This document shows positions 54,430 through 64,000 of a stretch of DNA of 64,000 bases, in pieces. This stretch comes from Trichopria drosophilae. Its lineage: Eukaryota; Arthropoda; Insecta; Hymenoptera; Diapriidae. Numbering within the stretch: position 1 is the stretch's first letter; each line of letters begins with the position of its first letter. The notes under the pieces are model-generated. The model saw only the letters and a program-made list of their open reading frames with translations, searched no databases and was not told where the DNA came from. The stretch lies in the NCBI GenBank assembly GCA_030407085.1, contig CM059582.1, positions 55,746,001 to 55,810,000 of the forward strand, given 5' to 3'. Position numbers and translations under genes: made by a program.

Positions 54430-55373
54430 ATGGATCGAGTAAAATTCATCGCGCAAAAGCGCACGGCGCTTAAAATACAAATGACGAACTTAGAAAACTT
54501 GATTTCGCAGATAACCCCGACCCAATGAATATAAAATTACGCTTAGATAAAATCACACTTTTATTTGACGCATATGAGGAATTGTACGATGAGTTGGCGG
54601 TTATCGATCCTGAAACGGATCGGTTGGTCGAGATGGAGGAGATTCGATATTACGAGCTCGCGAGTAAGGTCAAAGCTTCCGATCGATCGTCCACTTCCCA
54701 AAACGAAACTTTGAACATGACAACGCAGGGCGAGAGAATGCGCCGCATAAAACTGCCGGTGCCCAAATTGCCCAAGTTCGACGGGAAAATCGAAAATTGG
54801 TTTTCCTTTAAAAATAACTGTATGACGTTGATATATGGACGCGACGATATAACCGACTTAGAGCGATTTATTCATCTAAAAGATTCTCTACGTGGCGAAG
54901 CACTAAACAAGGTTTCGATATATGACACAAGCGCAGAAAATTTCGAGAACGCGTGGAAACTGCTGATCGACTCGTATGAGAAAAGTCGTATTTTAATCAC
55001 TGAACATCTCGACGCGGTTTTAGATTTGTCTATATAATCCCAAGCCCTCTCTGCGGGACTCACTAAACTCGTCGATGATATGAGACAACATATTAACATG
55101 CTCAAAACCTTAAAGATCCAACCGGACGAACATTTGTTGATCCGTATCTTGGAACGCGCTCTCCCCTCACATATACGCATTAAGTGGGAGGAGACTCTTG
55201 ATCTTGATAAATCTCCGAATCTCGATCAACTTTACAAGTTTTTGGCGGAAACCGTTTTTCGTTTGGCCTCCTTCGAGAAGGAGGTATCGCGAACTCGATC
55301 GGATGCTAATCGTAAACGAACAAACCCTCAACGTGAAACTCAAAGGTTAAAAAACCCCTGGCAACCCTTTTGA
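54430..55373 (+). pseudogene. BEL/Pao gag, broken
   Basis: ATG at 54430 (MDRVKFIAQKRTALKIQMTN) with a frame change near 54525. Then KLPVPKLPKFDGKIENWFSF, FIHLKDSLRGEALNKVSIYD and NAWKLLIDSYEKSRILITEH follow. After a TAA near 55036 the frame continues with LVDDMRQHINMLKTLKIQPD, LIRILERALPSHIRIKWEET and TVFRLASFEKEVSR. This is the BEL/Pao gag family (DUF1759-type). After RLKNPWQPF at 55373 the sequence jumps to the last 49 bases of the LTR, so all of pol is deleted. Confidence 0.88.
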
Positions 55374-55414
55374 TGTGTAAAATAATTAACGAGATCGGGC
55401 TTAATTGACCGGTT
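55366..55414 (+). repeat. LTR end fused to gag
   Basis: 49 bases identical or nearly so to 53705-53753 (TTTTGATGTGTAAAATAATT and on). They directly follow the gag frame and directly precede the inverted Gypsy fragment. Confidence 0.8.
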
Positions 55415-55875
55415 CCTCACCTAATTCAATCAAACTTATGTCTATTGGTACGCGAATAGACTATATTCGAGATAAGGAATCTGCTACCACATTACTGAAT
55501 CTGAACTGAAAAAATATTTTATTTTGGTGGTAAACTGCGAGATGAAAGACAAAATTGTCTTTATTTTCTCCGAGATGCAGTTTCTGAATTTTTTGAGAAT
55601 GCGAATGTCAATTTGAGGTCGGTTTTATCTTCGAAGTTCTGCCCTTTGAGAAAATGCCTAAAGTAACATATTGCTTCGTATATCGCGGTGAGTTATCGAT
55701 CATACGCGCCGTACATTTGTTGAGATCGTGTAAACTTTTTCGAGAAAAAGCTAATGGCTTCCATTGATCTTCGCATTGTTGTTCTAGAGTGGCTCCCATC
55801 CCAATTCCTGAAGCATTCGTCCCGATGCGCATTTCCGCGCGTGTGACGGGGTGTGCGAGAAGGACAGCGTTAGTT
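55415..55875 (-). pseudogene. Inverted copy of the Gypsy RNase H fragment
   Basis: Reverse complement of 50677-51140 with few differences. The minus strand reads MRIGTNASGIGMGATLEQQC, PLAFSRKSLHDLNKC and then the same out-of-frame run (TARMIDNSPRYT) seen in the plus-strand copy. Because the lesion is shared, the copy was made after the element had already decayed, or both come from a defective parent. Confidence 0.9.
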
Positions 55876-58565
55876 ATTAAAATTTTTTCTGCTAGAGCTA
55901 TTTAATTTCAAATGTTACGGTTAAGGTCCCTTGTGAATATCATCTTGAAACGAACACATCCGGACGTCATAGAGTGAATTCGCTGTTGACAAACATTATC
56001 AAAAATAGTCAGTAGACATTTTTACAAATTTGTTTCCCACAGTTCAGTATTGGTCGTTGATATTTCTAGATGCTGTAAAAATAAATTTACCCTAAACGGG
56101 AATTTTGAATCCGCTGAAGAATTTTATCAACTTATGATGTCATTATTATCCAATTAAACGTCAGTTAATTAAAGATAAAAAATTTGATTAACAGAAAGTT
56201 GACATTAAGTTTTATTTCTTGTTGCAAAAAGAAATTCCTCAGCTTCTAAGTATAATTTTTACGAAGTCAATTCAGGCGACAATTGAAAAAATATAATTCC
56301 ACATTATAGAATTGATTAGATGCTCCTACTCTTAATTGTACAAATATTTTAATAAATATTAAATACATTTCATCTTTCCAAGCCCTCTTTAGTTTTCTAA
56401 CATTCCATGCGATTGAGTGATTTTATTTGTTATGTAAGGGAAGAATTAATTTTAAAAATTAATTTCCCAACAAGACTGGGATGCCAGTAATTTTTATTTA
56501 CAATTTTTTAAAAATTACAAAATTAAAAAAAAAATTAGGTTTCGCACGCTATAAATTTATTTTACACGTAACGCGGGTTCCGCCGACGCAATCGCGGCTT
56601 CTTGCCTGAAGGGCATACACTGGTACTTACATTACTCGCACGGGTTGGTTGGAATATTCCTCGTACCCAAGGGATAGCACGCAAAGTTCTTAACTTTTTT
56701 TGCAGATGTTACACAATCACTACTTTAATTTTTCTTATTATAGTTTACGCTATTTAACAATTAGTTAGAGAAAATTTTTCGATACACCCGGAGGCTTCGG
56801 ACAGTTTTCCAAAAGTGCCGTTGATTTTCCGATTCCTTTCCTCGTAACTTGGATACCCCACCACCTTGCACCATTCGGTTATAATTTAAAAAGGGACCAA
56901 TGGGAAAGGGAAGTGGAGTTACTTTTCACAAGCAGGAAACTATAGGGGGTCACAAAAGTATAGAGGTCACTGGGAAAAGGAGTGCGCACAAGCAGGGGTC
57001 TGAATGGGGGTAAGGATGAAGCGATGGTTAGTTAAGTGCATCAACAAGGATGGGAGATGCGCAATGTGGCGCTGAACTCGTGGGAAGTAGGGGTCGCTGC
57101 TCGGGAGGGGGCGCTAGAGGTGCAACTGTCTTGTTTGGGATCATGCGCAGCTTTGAGAACCGCGTAAAAATTTTGTGTTCCAATGTGTCGCTTCGATATA
57201 TGCGCAGTGATCCGAAATGGTTTACTGCACCGATAATCGTACATGTGCAAATAGATAATCGACATTGAATCGATATCGATTAATACCTGCGCGTGGAATG
57301 AACTGCGCAGCCGCGCGCGCAAGAAGACGGACGAGACCATCATGGCGCCGCGAGCCAGTGACAGTTCCGCGCGAGAACAACAATGTCGGTCTGCCGGCAT
57401 TTGTTGGTGGTATTCTTGGCGGTGCGATTATCGACAACACGGGTGACGATCCCTCGATGGCGAACGTCGTTGCCCGCGTGTCGCATGAAAGCGTCGATGG
57501 AAGTAGTGTCGTCGCGCGGGAGAATAATATCGGGAACGGGACGGGCCGAAGGGATTTTGGGAAAGTGCGCGAAGGGATTCGCTTTTCTTTTTAGAGGGGA
57601 ATGGATGTGTTTTTCTTCTTTCTTTTTAGGTAGGGAAAGTGTAGTGGTGTATCCATTACGTGACAACGTCACAGTTAACAACTATAAACAAAGTGTTTAT
57701 TTTATTTCTTATGCTGCATTCATCAGGAACAAATCCGAATATTATGTGTCAAATGAACACAAGCTATTTAGACATTAAAGACCAAATTTTTTCCGGTTTT
57801 AAAACTACCTTTTCAATCCCTGGTGCCATTTTTACCCAGTCGAAAAATGCTGGAGCTAATTCAATGTTTATAAGAACTTACATAATTTTTCAGGAACAGA
57901 AATTTAATCATTATTTTGAAACTTCACTAGTTTGCAACAAATAAAAATTGCGCCATAGTTTGCAAATTCAGTGATTCGGATGGCGAAATGAAATGTTATA
58001 TTAACAGCAGAATTGGTTTTATTTGACATTTCTTTTAACTTTTAATGCAGTAAAAATTCTGAAAATATCTTGAAATTTAAAAATCTCTTGTCATTCAGTC
58101 GGCTAATTAAAATTTTCTTTTATTAGCAGATGTTATTATTTTTTTAGGTTTTAACCTTTCATATTCACAATTTTCGGATATTACCCTTCATTTTTAATAA
58201 TTTTAGAAATCCGAATGTTATTTTGAATTTCTTTTAAATGTAAAAAGCTTGCGTTATGTTAAATATTATTTTAAAGGAAAAAGTTTCTTAGAATTGTCTA
58301 AATATTTGGTCAGTGTTCTGAAGACATAGATTGGAGACTCATCCTGTATACATATAAGTTATTTTCTTCAATTTATAAAAATTACATGATGTTACATACA
58401 TATTTTGTCTAGAATTATTTTAATTTGTAATAAAATATTTAAAGAGGAGAACTCTATTACTGGCGTTTGTTTTACAGCTCAAGATTCATTGTCTATATTA
58501 TTCATCTTATATCGGTCCCATGTTTTTCTAAATTCTCGATGAACTGACACATCACTAAACCATTA
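55876..58565. other. Region without recognised gene, with a GC-rich patch
   Basis: Mostly AT-rich. At 57280-57595 the sequence is GC-rich with many CG dinucleotides (GCAGCCGCGCGCGC), and frames on both strands are open by composition alone; none has a known motif. It could be a regulatory island or part of a repeat. The frames at 57660-57944 have no recognised content. Confidence 0.35.
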
Positions 58566-58569
58566 TTAC

Positions 58570-60235
58570 TTTCAATAAATTTGTAAAACCTCTTCTACGT
58601 GATTAGTCAAAACATGGAGTTCGAAAGATTCCGAGACGTCGTTGATATGTTTTACTGCATCAAGATCAATACGTAATTCCTCCATGTATATACTTAATGA
58701 GTTACATACTTTTCCTGAAGTGAAACAACAATCCAGTACTTTGATCGTTTCTTTGAAGGCTGGAGTTAAGGGTACAATTTTTAAAATTCCCAATTGTTCA
58801 AAAATTCCAAAATCTTCAAGTTTACTAGCTTCTTTTAATAATGTCTTGCATGCGTTTCCTTCAAACCAACCTCCATTATACCCTTTAGACATTACTGTCA
58901 TTTTTTTCGCCATAATGAAGCCTTATCTTTACAAACCGTTTCAAAATAATTGGTTTACGAAACCTTCTAGAATGTGAAGTTCCGGGATCACGCATCGTGT
59001 TCAGCAAATAAGAGAATATCAACCGTGCTATTACAATATTGTGCACATTTCTTATTTTCGCCTATAGTAGAATATTATTTAAAGTCATTTCGAAGATCGC
59101 CATACGTTTTTCAATCTTTTAGATTTGTTAATTTCAAAATTTTGAGCACTGCTCCTTTTGAGCGAAGCTCCAATCAAATTTGTTTAGTCAGAACTCAAAT
59201 TTGTTGTATTATTTCTTAATTCTCTGATTACAACAAAACAATGAGCAAATGGATACATAGCAGATGAGGTCTGCAGTCCTTTTATTAACACTAAGACTTT
59301 AAAATGTGTTTTAAATTTAAAATCTGCAACAAATTTAAAGAGCATTCTATTTATTTTTAGTCAACTCGAATACAATTTGTACATTTGAATATGTTTCTTT
59401 TATCTCAAGGACAACACATAATAGAATTAACCTTTTGACACTTGAAAGCTTTGCTTTTTTAGACATACTTCCTCCTTCAGAATACAAAATTCTTTTTCCT
59501 TTTTCAATGTCATAATCATTATCTATAGAATTTTCAATAACTGTATCAATTCAAGGAGTGCAATTCTCAGGTAATATTGTTAGGCAGATTTTAAAATATC
59601 CCCGGCCTCCATATGCCATAACTTTGATAGTAAAATTGCCTACTATTTCTCGTTGTTTAGCTACAGAAGAAAGTAGTTCCTCACCATCTGAGTAGATAAC
59701 AGGTCTATTTTTAGATATACCTGACTAATCGCACTATACATCTTTTAAAAGCTTCGATTGTTCGGAAATATGCTGCTTATAGTACTTCGGAACTGACTCT
59801 TGGTCGACGTTTGATCTTAAAAAATTTGTAATTTCTTTCATTTCGTTAGCTAAGGCCCCACTGTTCATTGGAATAATATCAAGTCTTTCTTCACTAAATT
59901 TAATCTCAAATGACTTTTTTCGATTCACAATTATGGTTGATTTTCTCCCCCTAGTAGACAAACTGACTTCAATATTTTTGTGCAGCTTTTGTACATTTAT
60001 GACTTTTACCCTTACCAATGTTAAAGAGACATTTGTAACAGATTTGCTGTGAAGTTCTTAATTTTTTTTTTCTCTTCTTTTTTCGGTGTATGAGTTACAT
60101 TTGAAGATATTTGCTTCCCTTTTCCAGAGCTAATAGCGGCATTGAATATTCTTCTACAACCTCTTCCTTTCTCAGATTTTGTATGACTAGTATTTCTACT
60201 GGCCATACATATAAGGCAATCACTCGGCGGCCGGC
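58570..60235 (-). pseudogene. Decayed copy of a repetitive arthropod gene of unknown function
   Basis: Minus-strand pieces in order: VNVQKLHKNIEVSLSTRGRK, LANEMKEITNFLRSNVDQES, REIVGNFTIKVMAYGGRGYF, KICLTILPENCTP*, YSEGGSMSKKAKLSSVKRLI, TYGDLRNDFK*YSTIGENKK, CNSTVDILLFAEHDA*, EGFVNQLF*NGL and MSKGYNGGWFEGNACKTLLK. At least five stops lie between 59900 and 58900. From memory of the family, such proteins occur in many copies in insects and crustaceans and are probably transposon-encoded, but the reaction is unknown. No terminal repeats were found here. The upstream frame at 60021-60235 (KSEKGRGCRRIFNAAISSGK) may be its N-terminal part. Confidence 0.6.
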
Positions 60236-60521
60236 GCGGCGCGAGTGATTGCAACCAACGCGTCGGATCGCCAGTCCGTTGGTAGCAGCCCTGGAGACTG
60301 GAAGTACGCCTGGTCATCAAAAGGTACCAATAGCCCTGAGGACGAATACTTTCCGGCTACGAAGTCCTTCCGTATGCCAATAATTCGATTCTTTGTGTTC
60401 ACGGCTGCCGTGTCGCGAGTGAAAGTGAAAGTGAAAAACGCGAATCGCCTTCGGTTATCTGAGTCGAGTCTTCGGTTCGTATCGCGTTTCGGTAAATTAC
60501 TGCTTTAGCCGCGAAGTTGTC

Positions 60522-61265
60522 TATGGTTATCTTCCGGGAATCTTTCCTTTCGCGGAGAATATCTCGAGTAGATTCTTTAACGCGACTGTGGTTATCTCTT
60601 GTTGTTTTATTCGGAATATTCTGGAAAAATGTGGTTATCTCGCGCTTTTCTAGTTCTCGTTACTTTCGAAAAGACGAACCCCATAGGCCACGCGCGTTGG
60701 TATGGTTAACTACCGAAAACGCGATCAAAGATCTTTCTCTTAAAATTCCATGAGATGCTTAGGTAAGAGGATAACTTCATCCTTTCGAGGACTTCAGGAA
60801 AAAGCCGTCATGTGGTTATCTTTTGTGATCGTTTGGTATCCGGGAGTAATAACTAGCGGTTCGGGCGAACGTAAGATCGAACCTAGTGTGGTTATCTTTA
60901 TCGTTTGGAAAGTGCGTGTCCGGTGATCGGAAATGGAGATGGTAACGAAAACGGAAATAAGACGCGAGGAAAACAAAGTCCGCCGAACGTGACGCTATGT
61001 GACGTCACACCAGGACGCCGACAAGATGGCCGCCGGTTCCGAACCGCGGTCCGCGACGCGATCTCCAGTTGGCTGCAAATTCAGTAAGAGGGTTAGATTC
61101 GGGAATTCGGGAATTAATCGGTGCATTAATTTACGCCGTAAGTTCGAGTGGATTTCGGGTAGCGTAATTTCGGTGATTTGTTTGCGTTTAGTAGAATTCA
61201 GTAAAAGGAAAATAATCGGTTAATTTGGTCGGTTTCGACCTGTGCTTTCTTTCATAGTTATCTTT
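60522..61265 (+). repeat. Cluster of TGTGGTTATCT-type motifs
   Basis: Exact TGTGGTTATCT occurs at 60587, 60630, 60811 and 60887; variants are at 60522 (TATGGTTATCT), 60701 (TATGGTTAACT) and about 61254 (CATAGTTATCT), all on the same strand. The units at 60811 and 60887 share further bases (GATCGTTTGG against TATCGTTTGG), suggesting an old irregular tandem array. The word joins a Runx-type TGTGGTT and a GATA-type TTATCT. No gene start could be tied to it. Confidence 0.7.
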
Positions 61266-61362
61266 GGAGGTGGCTGTTCCTAACGGCCACTTCGAAAACG
61301 CTCCTGCTAGGATCGCGAACACCAGGACATGGTGAATTATCGGACATTTTGCAGGCATGTAG

Positions 61363-62690
61363 CTGGTAATTCAAAGGATCACCACGCATACCTTTTTTGA
61401 GTATAGGAAAAACCGTAGCTAGGGTCCGGCCCACGGGGAACGCCTCTGCAGAAAAAATACGGTTAAAAAAGTGGAGGAGGCGGGAAAGCCATGGATCGCA
61501 AAAAATTAAAAAGTTCCGGACGGGCTTTTTTCGAAATTGACGGCACGCGTTTCAAAAGTCCGCCGAGTCATACTAGCCGTCGCGCACCTTTCGGAGATCG
61601 TGCAGATATAACTGCGCTCTTTCCTATTCAAAATATCTAGATATTTTTTTTTTGCACATTTAAAAGCAAGAGTCGATATTGTACTATACGCCTTCCTTCA
61701 CATTTGGTAGAGAGAGTTTCGAAAAACTCTCCTTGCAGAGGCGCATTCCTCATCAAACCAGGTCTTCGAGCCATCAAAATGCTTTCGCGATTTACAAGAT
61801 ACGGTTCTCGTAATTATACCTGGCCGCGACGCCGCTACGCAGATGGCCACGACGAAACGCTCGTAAGCCGTGTCTAAACATTCAATATCCGCCGACGGAG
61901 AAAAATTATGACATTCACTTAAGAGACTATGAAAATCAAGCACCCGACCATTCGGCAACGAAAATCTTATTTTAACCCGGCGCTCCGACGGAGCATCATA
62001 GACCTCCGAAACAGAGTTCGCAGAATACAAAAAAAGGGATAAAATTACTGGGAGGTGTTCCGAATCGTGGAGGTCAACAACATCCGTTTGCAGATCAGCA
62101 ATGAATTACAAGTGAATAGCCGAAACCCACACGATTTAACAGTATGAAATAATTTGTTTGCATAAACTCGTACAGAAGGGAACCGCGACTTGAACAGAGT
62201 TCATCGTGTGACCTTTTCGACTTGCAGATTGCTGAACCTTCGAAAATTTGTGAGAAATCGTTGAAAAGATCTACCGTGTCGACCCGACAATTGAAATCGC
62301 AACCCAGAACAAAAATACAGTCCGGAAACCGAGCATTCAGGGGATCAATAACTGTTTGAAGAGAATGAAAATGAGAAATTAAGTCAGAGTTGGGTGAGAA
62401 ATAAAAAGAGCCAGTTATTACGTTAATCGGTAGGGTTTTAAGGTGAACAAATATCCAGTTGGAAGCCATTACAAGTTTGGTAAAAGAGAGATTTGAATGA
62501 ATAGTGGATAAGAGACCCCAGCTATAGCGACCGAAGTTGCTATAGCGGGTAGCTGGAGAAAAAACACCTGAATGCCCGGGAACTAAACCCTCGACATCAA
62601 CAGTCTGATCCTACCACGTTTCGAAGCAATTTACAATTTTGAAGGGCGAGAGAAAAGCGGGCATTCCAAAATATAAATTTTAAGAGATCT
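61363..62690 (-). pseudogene. Non-LTR retrotransposon endonuclease and RT start, truncated
   Basis: Minus-strand order: YSNFGRYSWGLLSTIHSNLS, GSFYFSPNSDLISHFHSLQT, CIFVLGCDFNCRVDTVDLFN, RGSLLYEFMQTNYFILLNR. A deletion follows, and then the post-endonuclease linker at 61698-62030 (RRVKIRFSLPNGRVLDFHSL, KTWFDEECASARRVFRN). Finally comes ATVFPILKKGMRGDPLNYQ, the first RT motif, where the element stops near 61363. The SDH end of the endonuclease is missing. Clade not assigned. Confidence 0.8.
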
Positions 62691-63215
62691 GAAGATCTGA
62701 AGAACGCTTAGAGCTTGCGGTAGCGCGTGGAGAGGTCGCTCTCGCAATACTGGGCGAAGGCGCAGTAAGACTTCGCTGGGCTGATGGGGGCAAATAAAAA
62801 ATTTGATCGAAGACTTGCTCAGAGAAGCCGGTATCCATCACAACCGGAGACGAAGTGAGACGCTGTCCTGCAACAGACGAGCCCCGGTCATCAATTGGCG
62901 GGCGAGCATCCGTAGAATGTCTTCTAACACGAGTTGGGCCGGCGCAGCCGTGAAATCCTGGTTAACTTTGGACCATTTCCGCCAGGCATTATTTACGGCA
63001 ATCATGTTCTCCTTTTGCCTAAACGAAGCGCCTGCAGCAATGGCAGCCTGGCGAGCTTTTCTGGCCTTGAAGGCCATAAAGCGCTCTTTGTCGGTGTAGT
63101 CCGAATTAATAAATAATCGCGAATTTTTAAGGGCGGCTTTTTTAGAAGGTAAAATTGAAAATTCATCTTCCTCTGCAGATTCATTAACATTAGCAGTATA
63201 CCGTTTTCATGGTCG
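62691..63215 (-). pseudogene. ORF1 remnant of the same non-LTR element
   Basis: The minus strand is open from about 63215 (NESAEEDEFSILPSKKAALK) through MAFKARKARQAAIAAGASFR to LQDSVSLRLRL near 62838. The composition is basic and Ala-rich, and no zinc knuckle is visible. The position just before the endonuclease supports ORF1. The assignment rests on context. Confidence 0.5.
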
Positions 63216-63377
63216 TCGATTATCCGTCGATCACATATTCACCGTACATTTGTTTTCTCGAAACTCTCGAAATTGTATAAAGCCCCAGACATCGTTTCAA
63301 AGGAATGTCGCGTTCCTGTGTCTATGTTTGACAGCAAGTAAGCACCTCTATTTCACATATTGTATTTCTACATCAAT

Positions 63378-63638
63378 ATGGTAGATGTCAAGAAGAATTT
63401 TTCATCGTGGGAAGAGGTCTTGAAGAGGGTTTTCAACACTATTGCAGAAGACGCTATTGAGGATCAGTTTTCCAACTTCATTCGGGAATCCATCGAAAAG
63501 ATTGAGAAAATCAATTTATTCTTAAGGGCCAATCCTCACATTCCCAATGGGATGAAGATATCGTTGGGGACACTTATTTATTGCATCACGGTGCAGAGGG
63601 TTACAGCTGCTGACATATTAATTAGCGTATCTCAATGA
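63378..63638 (+). CDS. Small unassigned ORF
   Basis: From ATG 63378 the frame encodes 86 residues: MVDVKKNFSSWEEVLKRVFN, then a helical acidic/basic stretch (DQFSNFIRESIEKIEKINLF) and a more hydrophobic end (GTLIYCITVQRVTAADILIS). An upstream in-frame ATG at 63360 would add six residues. Codon use looks coding, but no domain is recognised, and no splice sites or promoter are visible. It could be a host gene fragment, a viral-like insertion or chance. Bases 63639-64000 hold no recognised feature. Confidence 0.35.
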   Translation: MVDVKKNFSSWEEVLKRVFNTIAEDAIEDQFSNFIRESIEKIEKINLFLRANPHIPNGMKISLGTLIYCITVQRVTAADILISVSQ

Positions 63639-64000
63639 TCTCCAATAGAGACAAAACGGTCCAGTCCCTTCACCAAAAACTGCTAAGACCATTTTGAAAT
63701 TAATGTAGAAAAGCCGCTCAGCGAGTCTCAACGCGTTCAAAAGACCTGGCGCCGACCCCCCTAATATTGTTATAAAAATGTCCTGCCTTTAGACGGTCAT
63801 TGCAAACGGCCTCCTTCTAATGCATGATCTTACGAAATTATATCATAAATATTGAAAAGTACTGGCTGTTACACATTCGTATTGTCATGTGAGGAATGTC
63901 GAAAAAAAAATTTGCATAAGTCGCCTTTATTACAGGTCAGCTATTGCTACATCATAGCCGCTTCTCGATGATTATGTCCAAATTCATCGTAGGCTACTAT

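Noticed and set aside
57265..57681. Overlapping long frames on both strands
   Set aside because: Found in a CG-rich patch where stop codons are rare; no homologous motif and no splice structure.

Overview
The window is arthropod, most likely insect, nuclear DNA. A hymenopteran such as an ant is my best guess, from the mix and style of transposon families, but no host gene fixes the species. The sequence is AT-rich and full of microsatellites. It contains tRNA-derived SINEs, BEL/Pao and Gypsy LTR retrotransposons, several non-LTR clades, Penelope-like, piggyBac-like and long-inverted-repeat elements. There is no bacterial gene organisation: no operons, no rRNA genes and no CRISPR array. I found no intact, confidently host-type gene. 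The window reads as a transposon graveyard in which most coding sequence is broken.

Layout. 1-345: tail of a non-LTR ORF1 (minus). 1780-2490: two tRNA-derived SINEs head to head. 2608-3027: a possible acidic exon. 3397-15251: a Gypsy LTR element (492 and 494 bp LTRs, 4-bp target duplication AAAT). Its RNase H region is split by a 7.43 kb BEL/Pao element on the minus strand (5617-13046, 665/667 bp LTRs, 5-bp duplication ATTAC). 15710-17235 and 29269-30562: two inverted copies of a composite repeat carrying a TA-flanked MITE and a SINE. 17826-20700: non-LTR relics, one split by a 105-bp SINE. 21303-27380: a LOA-like non-LTR element (minus) with endonuclease, reverse transcriptase (RT) and RNase H. 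It is interrupted by a probable solo LTR (22674-23558) and a 480-bp insert with 15-bp duplications. 28491-28812: a 131-bp tandem array.

31346-32841: an internally deleted piggyBac-like element with perfect ends. 34674-36680: a decayed piggyBac-like transposase (minus). 37925-43846: a plus-strand non-LTR RT split by a nearly complete CR1/Jockey-like element (38429-43255, minus) flanked by GA repeats. 44571-45110: Penelope-like RT remnant. 45320-46509: a broken gene resembling tyrosine recombinases, split by a SINE. 46657-47997: a foldback element with arms of about 330 bp that shares tiles with the 28.5 kb array.

48624-49910: R1/TRAS-like ORF1 and endonuclease. 50640-52500: Gypsy pol and LTR start. 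53065-55414: a deleted BEL/Pao element (plus). 55415-55875: an inverted copy of the Gypsy fragment. 58570-60235: a decayed repetitive arthropod gene of unknown function. 60522-61265: a cluster of TGTGGTTATCT motifs. 61363-63215: another non-LTR fragment (minus). 63378-63638: a small unassigned ORF.

The elements do not form a pathway. Their relations are stratigraphic: nesting, shared lesions and target duplications give the order of insertion. The items most worth a second look are the SINE-split recombinase-like gene, the tile family shared by an array and a foldback element, the inverted composite duplications with their 29-bp palindromes, and the TGTGGTTATCT cluster.
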